NCBI RefSeq assembly: GCF_000337175.1
Contig: NZ_AOIJ01000061.1
Location: 174,407-238,406 of the forward strand
Length of the DNA: 64,000 nucleotides
Source: Natrinema gari JCM 14663
GTDB taxonomy: Archaea; Halobacteriota; Halobacteria; Halobacteriales; Natrialbaceae
Reading direction: 5' to 3'
The notes under the pieces were generated by a model that saw only the letters and a program-made list of their open reading frames with translations, was not told the DNA's origin and ran no database searches. Positions 52,090-61,331 of the stretch are shown here, piece after piece. A program made the position numbers and the translations under genes. The stretch's first letter is position 1; every line of letters starts with the position of its first letter.

Positions 52090-53612
52090 CAGAGACCACC
52101 TCCGATGATCGGATCGATTGCGTCGGTTATCATGTCGAAGATCAGGTCGGGGGCCACACCGAGCAGGATGATGAGTCCAAGCAGGACGCCCATCGACGCG
52201 ACGTCGTGGACGGGTGCGCGGCCCACCTCGTAGTCAGTTTCGAGTCGATACGGCCCGAACACCGTCCGCTGGAGCGCAAAGAGCAGGTAGCCCGCGACGA
52301 TGACGATGCCGAACATCGCCAGCGAGGTAAACAGCGGCGAGTAGCTGAGCAACTCGGAGCCGAAGGTCCCGAAGAAGATCGTGAACTCGCCGTAGAACCC
52401 ACTCATCAGGGGCAAACCCATGTAGCCGAACGCACCGGCGATGAGGATCCCGACCGCGATCGGCATCCGGTCTGCCATCCCCGACATATCGGTGACCATC
52501 CGCGTGTGCGTCGCGTTGTAGATGACGCCAACAGCCATGAACATCAGTCCCGAGATCAGGCCGTGGGAGACCATCTGGAAGGTCGCCCCGCCGACGCCGA
52601 ACGTGGTGTACGCGACCAGTCCGAGGATGACGTAGCCCATCGACGAGACCGACGAGTAGGCGACGATCCGCTTGAGATCGGTCTGGGCGAGCGCCAGCAT
52701 CGCGCCGTAGATAACGCTGATGACGGCGATCGCGGCGATCGGAATCGCGTAGACCTCGACCTGCTCGGGGAACATCGTGAAGTTGAACCGCAACAGCGCA
52801 TAGGTCCCCATCTTCAGCAGGACGCCCGCCAGCAGCACGGAGGCCGGCGTCGGCGCTTCCACGTGAGCGTCCGGCAGCCACGTATGGAAGGGGACGATCG
52901 GGACCTTCACCGCGAACCCGAGGAACATCCCGATGAAGACGACCGATGCCAAGGTGGGTCCACTGAGCCCGAAGAGCCCATCGAGCCCCCCGTTTCGCAT
53001 CGCCGTCGCGATTTCGGGGAGGGCAAAGGACGTGACCGAATCGCCGAGCCCGAAGACGAGCGCGATGAACGACCCGAACATCACCAGCGACGCCACGTTC
53101 GTGTAGACGAAGAACTTGATCGCGGCGTACTTCCGGCGCGGACCGCCCCAGATCCCGATCAGCAGGTACATCGGGATCAGGACCGCCTCCCAGAAGACGA
53201 ACCAGAGGAAGAAATCGAGCGCCGAGAAGACGCCGATCAGGTTCGCCTCGATGAAGAGGATGAGCCCGTAGAACTGGGATTCCCGGTCGTCGATCGGGGT
53301 CCAGGAACTGACGATCGCGACCGTACAGAGGATCGTCGTCAGGACGACCAGCGGCAGGCTGATGCCGTCGAGGCCGACGAACCACGAGACCGAGTGGTCG
53401 CCGATCTCGAGCCACGCTGCCTGCGATTCGAACGCCAACTCACCGTCGAGTAAGGCGTTTCCGCTGCCGTCGAAGGCGGCGAACAGCCACAGGCTGAGCG
53501 CCACCGGGACGAGGCTGATGGCGAACGCGAGCTTGCCCGCGATGCGATTCGGCGCGATGAACGTCACCAGCGCGCCGATCAGTGCGACAGCGATAAGCGC
53601 TTCTATCATCAT
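52089..53612 (-). CDS. nuoM: Complex I proton-pumping subunit M
   Basis: 507 residues with about 14 helices. PFHTWLPDAHVEAPTPASVL, LLKMGTYALLRFNFTMFPEQ and RIVAYSSVSSMGYVILGLVA mark the antiporter-like family. The ATG at 53612 overlaps the nuoL stop (ATGA) and is chosen over the frame's earlier Met at 53621. Confidence 0.93.
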   Translation of the reverse strand: MMIEALIAVALIGALVTFIAPNRIAGKLAFAISLVPVALSLWLFAAFDGSGNALLDGELAFESQAAWLEIGDHSVSWFVGLDGISLPLVVLTTILCTVAIVSSWTPIDDRESQFYGLILFIEANLIGVFSALDFFLWFVFWEAVLIPMYLLIGIWGGPRRKYAAIKFFVYTNVASLVMFGSFIALVFGLGDSVTSFALPEIATAMRNGGLDGLFGLSGPTLASVVFIGMFLGFAVKVPIVPFHTWLPDAHVEAPTPASVLLAGVLLKMGTYALLRFNFTMFPEQVEVYAIPIAAIAVISVIYGAMLALAQTDLKRIVAYSSVSSMGYVILGLVAYTTFGVGGATFQMVSHGLISGLMFMAVGVIYNATHTRMVTDMSGMADRMPIAVGILIAGAFGYMGLPLMSGFYGEFTIFFGTFGSELLSYSPLFTSLAMFGIVIVAGYLLFALQRTVFGPYRLETDYEVGRAPVHDVASMGVLLGLIILLGVAPDLIFDMITDAIDPIIGGGL

Positions 53613-55654
53613 GCGAACCACCCTCCGAGATAGCCGAGGACGAGTAGTAAGCCGATGAACCCGCCCACCAACAGCGCCGCGTAGTTAGTCACGATACCCG
53701 TCTGTATCCGCTTCAATCGATCGCTGCCGAACAGGCTGATCGTCGAGATCCCGTTGACGACCCCGTCGATGACCGTCTGGTCGAACCGATCGGCCGCTCG
53801 AGCCAGCGGCAGCATCAGGCCCTCTGCGAGCCAGACTTGGTACTCGTCCTGGTAGTAGTTACTCTTCAGGACGCGGTACGCGCCGCCGAGTTTCGTCGTG
53901 TGGCGGGACGGTTCGGGCACGTTGTACAGCGTGTGGGCCGTGAACGCGCCGGCCAGTGCGAGTCCGAGCGAGAGCCCCGCGCTCAGCAGCATCGTCGTCG
54001 TCTCGGACCCGATACCGCCCTCCTCGAAGGCAACCGTTTCGTGGTACGCGTGGTAGGTCAGCCCGTCGACGGCACCGTACTCGCCGTCCAGCCAGAACTC
54101 GAGGAAGGTGATGTCGGCGTGGAGCAGTTCGGCGACGGGCGCGAGGTTCACGAAGCCGGCGACGGCCGCGAGCGTCCCGAGCGCGAGCAGCGGGACCTTG
54201 ACGGCCCAGCCGACCGAGTGTGGGTCCTCGGCCGCCTCCGACCGGGGGTCGCCGTGGAAGGTCAGGAAGACCATCCGGAACGTGTAGAACCCGGTGAAGA
54301 ACACGGCGAGCAGCCCCATCGCGTAGGCCGCGAGGATGACCGGCTGCTCTAACCCGACTGCGAGGGCGTCGAACAGCACCTCGTCTTTCGACCAGAAGCC
54401 CGAGAAGGGGACGATTCCCGCGAGCGCGAGCGCGCCGGCGAGGAAGGTGTAGTAGGTGACGGGCGCTTTGTCTTTGAGGCCGCCCATCTCCCACATGTCC
54501 TGTTCGTGGTGCATCAGAATGATGACGGCACCGGCACCGAGGAACAGGAGCGCCTTGAAGAAGGCGTGGTTCATGAGGTGGAAGACCCCGGCGACGTAGC
54601 CGCCGACGCCGAGTCCAAGCATCATGTATCCGTACTGGCTGATCGTCGAGTACGCCAGCACCTGTTTGATGTCGTCTTTGACGACGGCCATCGTCGCGGC
54701 GAACAAGGCGGTGAAGCCGCCGACGAAGGCGATGATCGTCAGCGCGGTCGGCGAAAGCGCGTAGTACCCGAACATCCGGGCGACCAGATAGACCCCGGCC
54801 GCGACCATCGTCGCCGCGTGAATGAGCGCGGAGACGGTGGTCGGGCCCTCCATGGCGTCGGGCAGCCAGGTGTGGAAGGGGAACTGTGCGGACTTGCCGA
54901 GGACGCCGCCGAGAACGAGCAGTCCGGTGATCGTCACCCAGGTCTGGGCGTCGAAGCCGAACAGGGTCGCCCCGTCGTCAATCGCCGTCTCGGCGGCGGT
55001 GACGAACGACTCCTCGCCGGCGAAGCCGACCGTCCCGAACGTCGCCGCGATGGCGACGACGCCGATCAGGAAGAAGTAATCACCGAAGCGGGTGACCAGG
55101 AACGCCTTCTTGGCGGCCGAGGGGGCCGATTCCGTGCGGAACCAGAACCCGATCAGCAGGTACGAACAGAGGCCGACGAGCTCGAAGAACATGAACGCCA
55201 TCAGCAGGTTGTCCGCGAAGACAAAGGCGAGCATGCTGAAGGTAAAGAGGCCGAGTTCGGCGTAGTACCGCCGAAGCCCGGTCTCCCCTTCGGCGTTCAT
55301 GTAACCGAGACTGAAGACGTGAACGAGCAGGGCGACCAGCGAAACGATCACGAGCATGAGCGCCGAGAGCGGATCGATCAGGATGCCGAACGTGAATTCG
55401 ATCCCCTCGGCCATGGTTTCGCTGGTGGCAGCGCCTGACGTCCACTCGTACAGCATCGTGTGATACGTGGCACCGCCCGCGACGGCCGCGAACATCACCA
55501 ACGAGATCACGAGCGAGCCAGCCGTGGCGAGGATGCCCGGGAGCGCTCCCTTCTTCGGCAGATGCCTCCCGAAGACGAGCGTGATCACGAACGCCACGAG
55601 CGGGAACACTGCGATCGCCGGTGCGAATCCGAGTCCTGTTGCTGTTGCTGCCAT
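53609..55654 (-). CDS. nuoL: Complex I proton-pumping subunit L
   Basis: 681 residues, the longest of the three antiporter-like subunits, with the C-terminal extended helix region typical of NuoL. Signatures: FPFHTWLPDAMEGPTTVSAL, ATMVAAGVYLVARMF, KQVLAYSTISQYGYMMLGLG and HAFFKALLFLGAGAVIILMH. The operon order (K before L, M after) follows the usual complex I layout. Confidence 0.93.
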   Translation of the reverse strand: MAATATGLGFAPAIAVFPLVAFVITLVFGRHLPKKGALPGILATAGSLVISLVMFAAVAGGATYHTMLYEWTSGAATSETMAEGIEFTFGILIDPLSALMLVIVSLVALLVHVFSLGYMNAEGETGLRRYYAELGLFTFSMLAFVFADNLLMAFMFFELVGLCSYLLIGFWFRTESAPSAAKKAFLVTRFGDYFFLIGVVAIAATFGTVGFAGEESFVTAAETAIDDGATLFGFDAQTWVTITGLLVLGGVLGKSAQFPFHTWLPDAMEGPTTVSALIHAATMVAAGVYLVARMFGYYALSPTALTIIAFVGGFTALFAATMAVVKDDIKQVLAYSTISQYGYMMLGLGVGGYVAGVFHLMNHAFFKALLFLGAGAVIILMHHEQDMWEMGGLKDKAPVTYYTFLAGALALAGIVPFSGFWSKDEVLFDALAVGLEQPVILAAYAMGLLAVFFTGFYTFRMVFLTFHGDPRSEAAEDPHSVGWAVKVPLLALGTLAAVAGFVNLAPVAELLHADITFLEFWLDGEYGAVDGLTYHAYHETVAFEEGGIGSETTTMLLSAGLSLGLALAGAFTAHTLYNVPEPSRHTTKLGGAYRVLKSNYYQDEYQVWLAEGLMLPLARAADRFDQTVIDGVVNGISTISLFGSDRLKRIQTGIVTNYAALLVGGFIGLLLVLGYLGGWFA

Positions 55655-55655
55655 C

Positions 55656-55961
55656 TTACCACCTCATCGTCGTCGGAACCGTGACATCGACGTCACGGAA
55701 GTTGCGGTACAGCACCAAGATGATCCCCAGTCCGACGGCCACCTCTGCGGCAGCGAGCGCCATCGTAAACAGCGCGAACAACTGCCCCGTGAGGTTGCCG
55801 TGATAGAACGCGAACGCGATCAGATTGATGTTGGCCGCGTTCAGCATGAGTTCGACGGACATCAGGAACAACAGTGCGTTGCGACGCGTCAGTACCCCGA
55901 ACAGCCCGATACAGAACACTGCCATCGACAGCAGCACGTAGTACTGCACGTCGACAGTCAT
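55656..55961 (-). CDS. nuoK: Complex I subunit K
   Basis: 101 residues with three helices, the family's usual size. YYVLLSMAVFCIGLFGVLTR and VELMLNAANINLIAFAFY carry the conserved Glu of the proton path. Overlaps the upstream split-J gene by 4 nt (ATGA). Confidence 0.92.
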   Translation of the reverse strand: MTVDVQYYVLLSMAVFCIGLFGVLTRRNALLFLMSVELMLNAANINLIAFAFYHGNLTGQLFALFTMALAAAEVAVGLGIILVLYRNFRDVDVTVPTTMRW

Positions 55962-56395
55962 CGGTTCTCACCTCCCGTCTCAGTCCGGAAGCTGTCATCG
56001 GAGCGGTTCCCGCCGTCGGCGACGGCCGGCTCCCGCCCCTCGCTGCTCGAGGCCTCACCGGTGCTCGAGAGCGCGGACACGGGTTCGCCGCCCTCCTCGC
56101 GTTTCGCGAGGACGAGCGAGGCGTCGAGCGCGGCGTCGAGCGCGACGGCGACGAGGAAGACGGCGGCGAGGAACGGTTCCGTGCCGCCGACCGTCTGCAG
56201 TTCGTCGAAGCCGAACAGAGCGTAGCCGAGTTCGGCCGTGATCGAGACGTCGCTGGGGAAGCCAGCCCCCGCGGCGGTCGTCATCGGCTCGAACGCTGTG
56301 TTCAGCGTGATCAACGCCATCACGGCGAACAGTCCGACAGCGAGTACTCCCGGAACCAGCGTCTTGCCGAGTCGGAGTTTCGGACCGGTTGTCAT
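55958..56395 (-). CDS. nuoJ2: Complex I subunit J, C-terminal half (split nuoJ)
   Basis: 145 residues. It has two helices (LVPGVLAVGLFAVMALITLN; PFLAAVFLVAVALDAALDAS) and a long acidic tail. Together with the 90-residue ORF just upstream it makes up the usual J subunit. The split is likely natural: both ORFs are intact, meet at an ATGA overlap, and haloarchaeal operons are known to carry two J genes. A frameshift is therefore less likely. Confidence 0.8.
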   Translation of the reverse strand: MTTGPKLRLGKTLVPGVLAVGLFAVMALITLNTAFEPMTTAAGAGFPSDVSITAELGYALFGFDELQTVGGTEPFLAAVFLVAVALDAALDASLVLAKREEGGEPVSALSSTGEASSSEGREPAVADGGNRSDDSFRTETGGENR

Positions 56396-56664
56396 GCCTG
56401 TACCACCTCGTCTGTGTCGGTGTCGTCGCGCTGGGTCAGCATGACGGCGAACGTGATGAGGACGAGGACCCCGCCCACGTAGACGAGGACCTGCATCATG
56501 GCGACGAACTCCGCCGCCAGCATCACGTAGTGGACCGCCACGCTAAGCAGCGCCACGCCCAGCAGGAGCGCCGAATGCCACGGGTCCTGCATGAGCACGA
56601 CACCCACCGCGCTGGCCAGCGTTACGACGGCGAACAGCGCGAACGCGATCAGCTCGTAGTTCAT
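56392..56664 (-). CDS. nuoJ1: Complex I subunit J, N-terminal half (split nuoJ)
   Basis: 90 residues with three helices (IAFALFAVVTLASAVGVVLM; SALLLGVALLSVAVHYVMLA; VYVGGVLVLITFAVMLTQ). This is the conserved first half of NuoJ, including the pi-bulge helix region. It overlaps the second half by 4 nt and follows nuoI after 39 nt. Confidence 0.85.
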   Translation of the reverse strand: MNYELIAFALFAVVTLASAVGVVLMQDPWHSALLLGVALLSVAVHYVMLAAEFVAMMQVLVYVGGVLVLITFAVMLTQRDDTDTDEVVQA

Positions 56665-56703
56665 GGTTGTTGGTAGTGCCCGTTTGCGGGACGGGCGGAC
56701 CCG

Positions 56704-57165
56704 TTACTGATAGTCGACCTCTCCGTCGCCCTCTCCGACCCACGCGTCCCGGTCGGGTTCGCGGGAGGCGAGCGGGTCGATGTCCTTGTACCACGGTACC
56801 GCTTTCAGCTGCTCTTTGTTGTAGACGAAGTCGTGTTTCGTGTCCGCGGTGAACTCGAAGTTCTCCGTGAGCAGGATGGCGTCGACGGGACAGACCTCCT
56901 CGCAGAGTCGACAGTAGATACACTGTCCGATGTGGAGGTTGTACTGTTCGCCCTGTCGCTGATCGTTCGTCACGATCTGGATCGTGTCGTTCGGACAGAC
57001 GTTCTCGCACTGGCGACACCAGATGCACCGTTCCTGACTGAACTTGTGGACGCCGCGGAATCGCGGCGAGACGTCGGGTGCGGTCTCCGGATACTCCACC
57101 GTGAAGGTAGAGCCGTCCAGTGCGTGTTTCATCGTCGTTGCCATCGATTTGAGTATCCCGATCAT
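56704..57165 (-). CDS. nuoI: Complex I subunit I, 8Fe-8S ferredoxin-like
   Basis: 153 residues. Two 4Fe-4S motifs are complete: Cys47, 50, 53, 57 in CIWCRQCENVCPND and Cys82, 85, 88, 92 in CIYCRLCEEVCPVD. It carries electrons from the peripheral arm toward the quinone site. The start overlaps the nuoH stop by 4 nt. Confidence 0.95.
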   Translation of the reverse strand: MIGILKSMATTMKHALDGSTFTVEYPETAPDVSPRFRGVHKFSQERCIWCRQCENVCPNDTIQIVTNDQRQGEQYNLHIGQCIYCRLCEEVCPVDAILLTENFEFTADTKHDFVYNKEQLKAVPWYKDIDPLASREPDRDAWVGEGDGEVDYQ

Positions 57166-58283
57166 GCTATCAGCCCCACGATTGCCGCGGTCAAGACGAG
57201 ATTGGCGAAAGAGAGGACGAGGAGACCCTTCCAGCCGATCTCGATCAGTTGGTCGATCCGGACGCGGGGAACCGCCGAACGCAGCCACTGCGTCGCGAAG
57301 AACACCGCCCAGATCTTGATGATGAACCAGACGATGCCGAGGGCCGCCGGTCCGGGCCCGGCCGGGCCGCCGAGGAAGATCGTCGCGATGATCGCCCCGC
57401 CGAGGAAGATGTGGAGGAACTCCCCGAGGTAGATCAGGACGAAGTAGACCGAGGAGTACTCGGTCTGATAGCCCGCGACGATCTCGGTCGGTGCCTCGGG
57501 CGTATCGAACGGGTTGCGGCCGACCTCCGCGAAGTTCGCCACCAGAAAGAGGACGAACGCGAAGGGGTTGACCAGCGCGTACCACGACGGAACCGAAACC
57601 CCTGCGACCGTAAGCAGCGGTTTCGCCTGTGCCGAGACGATTTCGCCCATCTGCAGCGTGCCGGCGAAGATCACGATCGACATCCCGGTGATGACCAGCG
57701 GGATCTCGTAGGCAATGTTCTGTGCCACCGCGCGGAGGCCGCCGAGCAGCGAGTACTTGTTCGACGACGCGTAGCCGGCCATCACCAACCCGAGGCTGGC
57801 GATCCCCGAGACGGCGAAGACGTACGCCAGCCCGACTTCCGGGTCAGCGAGGTGAATCCCGCTGCCCATCGGAATGACGGCGAACCCGAGCAGCGCCGAC
57901 GACGCGACGACGATCGGCGCGAGGTCGTACGCCGGCCGATCCGCGTTCTCCGGAATGACGAGCTCTTTCGAGAGGAGCCGCACCGAGTCGGCGAGGATAA
58001 TGAAGAGCCCTGCCGGTCCGAGTCGGTTCACGGCGATCCGGTCGGTGAACGCGGCGGTGATCTTCCGTTTGGCCCACGGCCCCGCGACGCCGGTCATCGC
58101 GAGCATCAGGCTGCCGACGATGAAGGCCGCGAGGAAGGTCGCGAGCAGTTCGCCGCCGAGGCCGAACCCGTCGAGGCCGGTCAGCCCGCCGAGCCGTTCG
58201 GGGAGCAAGACGGTCTCCTGGAGCGGCACCGCCGGCAGTGCGGACGGCGACGTGGCCGTGCCTGCGATCTGGCCACCGGTCAT
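57162..58283 (-). CDS. nuoH: Complex I membrane subunit H
   Basis: 373 residues with about eight to nine helices. GPAGLFIILADSVRLLSKEL, SSNKYSLLGGLRAVAQNIAY, EVGRNPFDTPEAPTEIVAGY and LGIVWFIIKIWAVFFATQWL are the quinone-site subunit hallmarks. It lies 1 nt past nuoCD in operon order. Confidence 0.94.
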   Translation of the reverse strand: MTGGQIAGTATSPSALPAVPLQETVLLPERLGGLTGLDGFGLGGELLATFLAAFIVGSLMLAMTGVAGPWAKRKITAAFTDRIAVNRLGPAGLFIILADSVRLLSKELVIPENADRPAYDLAPIVVASSALLGFAVIPMGSGIHLADPEVGLAYVFAVSGIASLGLVMAGYASSNKYSLLGGLRAVAQNIAYEIPLVITGMSIVIFAGTLQMGEIVSAQAKPLLTVAGVSVPSWYALVNPFAFVLFLVANFAEVGRNPFDTPEAPTEIVAGYQTEYSSVYFVLIYLGEFLHIFLGGAIIATIFLGGPAGPGPAALGIVWFIIKIWAVFFATQWLRSAVPRVRIDQLIEIGWKGLLVLSFANLVLTAAIVGLIA

Positions 58284-58284
58284 A

Positions 58285-59940
58285 CTACCGGTCCACCTCC
58301 CCGAGTACGATATCGAGGCTCCCCAGCGACGCGATCAGGTCCGGCACGTACTCCCCTTCGGACAGTTCGGGCAGCGCCGAGAGGTTGTGGAAGCACGGAC
58401 TCCGGATCTTGAACCGGCCCGGCTTGTCGGTGCCGTCCGCGCGGATGTAGATGCCGAGTTCGCCCTTCGCGCCCTCGACGCTGCGGTAGATCTCCGTGTC
58501 GGCGTCCGGTTTGAGCGTCCGCGGGACGTTGCTCTGGACGGTGCGCTCGTCCTCGGGCCAGTCCTCGAGCAGGTCGAGACACTGCTCGATGATCTTCGCG
58601 GATTCCTCGACTTCCTGCATGCGCACGAGGACGCGGCTGTAGTTGTCACAGCCGTCCTCGGTCACGACGTCCCACTCGAGGTTGTCGTAGTAGCCGTAGG
58701 GGTCGTCCCGTCGGATGTCGTAGTCGATCCCGGAGCCGCGGGCGACGGGGCCGGTACAGCCGTACTGTTTGGCCACCTCGGGCTCGAGGATTCCCGTGTC
58801 GTGGGTTCGAATCTGGAAGATCTCGTTGGCGGTCAGCAGGTCGTGGTACTCGTCGACCTTGGCGGGGAGGCCGTCGAGGAAGTCACGGGTCTTTTCGATG
58901 AACTCCTCGCGGGGTTCGGGCAGATCCCAGGCGACCCCGCCCAGCCGGAAGTAGTTGAACATGAGCCGCTGGCCGGTGAGGTCCTCGAGGATGTCCTGGA
59001 CGACCTCGCGGTCGCGCATGCCGTACTGGAAGATGGCGGTGAAGTCGCCGTAGACGTCCAGCGCGAAGGTCGCAAGCGCGAGCATATGGGAGGCGATCCG
59101 ACACAGCTCCGCGCCCATCGTCCGGATGACCTGTGCGTACTCCGGCACGTCGATGTCCGCGAGGTCCTCGGCCGTGCGCGCGTAGGCCCATTCGTTGAGG
59201 AGGCCGGCCGAGACGTAGTCCCAGCGGTCCGGGTAGGGCATGATCTGGTGGCGATAGGTGCCGTTCTGGCACATCTGTTCCTCACAGCGGTGCAGATAGC
59301 CGATATCGGGGTCGACGTCGACGACCGTCTCGCCGTCTAACACCGTCTCGATGTGGAGCACGCCGTGGGTCGCCGGGTGGTGGGGACCGATGTTCAGAAA
59401 CATCGTATCCGACTCGTCGTCGTGGTGGTCCGGCTGGACCGGGTTGGCGTGTTCGGTCAGGGTCACGAGCTGGGGCTTCTCCTGGTCGTACCCCTCGGAG
59501 AGCGGATGGCCTTGCCAGGTCTCGGGCAGGAGGATGCGACGCGGGTCTGGGTGGCCCTCGTAATCGATGCCGACGAGGTCGAACGCCTCCCGTTCGTGCC
59601 AGTCGGCGGTCCGGAAGACCGGCTCGGCGGTCTGGCTGACCGGCTCGTCGGTCGTCGTCGGAACGACGATCGACACCTCCTGGGTCGGGTCCGCGTACTT
59701 CCGGAGGTGGTAGATCGACTCGTAGCGGTCGGGGTACTGCTGTGCGGTGAGGTTCGCGAGGTGGTCGAAGCCGGCCTCGTCGCGCAGGTCCGTCAGCACG
59801 TCCTGGACGTCATCCGGCCGAATGACGAACCCCGGCGCGTTCAGATGGTCGTCACGCGCGAGCGCGCGATCACCGATCAACGCCTCGAGGTCGCCCTCCG
59901 TCACCTCGACCGATGGCTCGCGCTCGAGTCCCGTACTCAT
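58285..59940 (-). CDS. nuoCD: Complex I fused C/D subunit
   Basis: 551 residues. Residues about 1-165 are the NuoC part (FDLVGIDYEGHPDPRRILLP), followed by the NuoD part from about 178 (NIGPHHPATHGVLHIETVLD, then HMLALATFALDVYG and GELGIYIRADGTDKPGRFKI). The fusion occurs in several bacteria and in haloarchaea. NuoD lines the quinone pocket. The start overlaps the nuoB stop by 4 nt. Confidence 0.94.
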   Translation of the reverse strand: MSTGLEREPSVEVTEGDLEALIGDRALARDDHLNAPGFVIRPDDVQDVLTDLRDEAGFDHLANLTAQQYPDRYESIYHLRKYADPTQEVSIVVPTTTDEPVSQTAEPVFRTADWHEREAFDLVGIDYEGHPDPRRILLPETWQGHPLSEGYDQEKPQLVTLTEHANPVQPDHHDDESDTMFLNIGPHHPATHGVLHIETVLDGETVVDVDPDIGYLHRCEEQMCQNGTYRHQIMPYPDRWDYVSAGLLNEWAYARTAEDLADIDVPEYAQVIRTMGAELCRIASHMLALATFALDVYGDFTAIFQYGMRDREVVQDILEDLTGQRLMFNYFRLGGVAWDLPEPREEFIEKTRDFLDGLPAKVDEYHDLLTANEIFQIRTHDTGILEPEVAKQYGCTGPVARGSGIDYDIRRDDPYGYYDNLEWDVVTEDGCDNYSRVLVRMQEVEESAKIIEQCLDLLEDWPEDERTVQSNVPRTLKPDADTEIYRSVEGAKGELGIYIRADGTDKPGRFKIRSPCFHNLSALPELSEGEYVPDLIASLGSLDIVLGEVDR

Positions 59941-60644
59941 GGTGAATCAGCCCAGTTGTAGCGCATAACGAGGTCCTCCTCGTCGATGTCGTCTGCGAGT
60001 TTCTGGACGAGTTCGTCCTTCGGCAGGTCGCCGAACTCCTCGAGTTCGTAGGGTTTGACCACGACCGGCGTCGATTCGCCGTTGCGGATACGCTCTTGGA
60101 GTTTGGCGATACCGTAGACGAGCGCCTCCGGTCGCGGCGGGCAGCCGGGGACGTGGATGTCGATGGGGATGATCTCTTCGGCACCCTTGACGACGTTGTA
60201 CCCCTCCTGGAAGGGGCCGCCGGAGATCGTACACGAGCCCATGCCGACGACGAACTTGGGTTCGGGCATCTGGTCGTAGACCCGCTTCATGCGGGGGCCG
60301 AACTTCGAGACGATCGTCCCGGGGACGATCATCACGTCGGCCTGTCGGGGGGAGGCACGGGGGACCCCGGCCCCGAACCGGTCCAGGTCGTGTTTGATCG
60401 CGTACGTGTGCATCATCTCGATGCTGCAACACGCGATCCCGAACTGGAGCATGAACATGGAGTTGCCCCGCACCCAGTTCATGAACTTGTCGAACTTCGT
60501 GAGAATGAACGGCGTGGAGCCGAACGCCTCCCGAAGCTTGGAGTTGAAGCGGTCGTCGGCACCCTCACCGATCCGCGAGTCGCGGGTGTCCGTCGACGGT
60601 GCGGTGCTGTCGTAGATCTGTTGGCGTGGTTGTTCGCTACTCAT
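59937..60644 (-). CDS. nuoB: Complex I subunit B
   Basis: 235 residues. The terminal N2 cluster ligands are in FGIACCSIEMMHTYAIKHDL (the Cys pair), GSCTISGGPFQEGYN and VPGCPPRPEALVYGI. A long acidic N-terminal leader (about 25 residues) precedes the conserved domain. Its start overlaps the nuoA stop. Confidence 0.94.
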   Translation of the reverse strand: MSSEQPRQQIYDSTAPSTDTRDSRIGEGADDRFNSKLREAFGSTPFILTKFDKFMNWVRGNSMFMLQFGIACCSIEMMHTYAIKHDLDRFGAGVPRASPRQADVMIVPGTIVSKFGPRMKRVYDQMPEPKFVVGMGSCTISGGPFQEGYNVVKGAEEIIPIDIHVPGCPPRPEALVYGIAKLQERIRNGESTPVVVKPYELEEFGDLPKDELVQKLADDIDEEDLVMRYNWADSP

Positions 60645-61045
60645 GGTCTGTCAGTTTCCAGCTGGCGAGGTGTCCGTGCCCACTGTACTGCGCCCGTACG
60701 CCACGCCCACGCGAGACCGACGAGCAGGATGGCGACGAACAACAGCATCGGCCCGAGCGCGCGGACGAGCGGAATATCCGCCGCGAGCGCATCCTGATAG
60801 GCGACCGCCCACGGGAAGAGGAGGACGGTCTCGATATCGAAGACGACGAACAGCAGCGCAACCATGTAATACTGGATATTAAATCGGATGCGCGTTCCGC
60901 CGGTCGGAATCTCGCCGCTCTCGTAAGTGGCGCGTTTGCTCGTTTCGGGCACGGTGGGCCGCAGGAGATACGATACCGTCATCATCCCGAACGGTATCAG
61001 TACCCCGACGAGCGCCAGCGCCCCGATGGCGATCCAATCATTCAT
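60641..61045 (-). CDS. nuoA: Complex I subunit A
   Basis: 134 residues with three helices (WIAIGALALVGVLIPFGMMT; YYMVALLFVVFDIETVLLFP; LLFVAILLVGLAWAWRTGAV). FVVFDIETVLLFPWAVAYQ is the family signature. It is the first gene of the operon; the ATG at 61045 (MNDWIAIG) is preferred over 61081. Confidence 0.92.
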   Translation of the reverse strand: MNDWIAIGALALVGVLIPFGMMTVSYLLRPTVPETSKRATYESGEIPTGGTRIRFNIQYYMVALLFVVFDIETVLLFPWAVAYQDALAADIPLVRALGPMLLFVAILLVGLAWAWRTGAVQWARTPRQLETDRP

Positions 61046-61331
61046 CTCCGTAACGTCTGAGGCTTCAAACCGCACGCACATAAGGGTTGATTCTTTGTTT
61101 TTCGGGGAAACACGGGCCGAGACGCGACTTCAGCGAACGCAGACTCTCGTGAATAATCACCGTATACTAGCCGTCGTCGCCCAGGCGACGAACGGATCGG
61201 TAACAGTCCATTATTCGAGGTCGAGATCGGCCGAGACACCTCGCTCGAGGCGGTGTTGCCGTCGACACGAACCGGTCGAGACGACTGCCCGGTCGGCGCT
61301 CGATCGTCGATCTCCGGCGACCGCACTACAG

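Noticed and set aside
55958..56664. Frameshift in nuoJ
   Set aside because: Both halves are complete ORFs joined by the same 4-nt ATGA overlap seen between other genes in this operon, and a two-gene J is known in haloarchaea.
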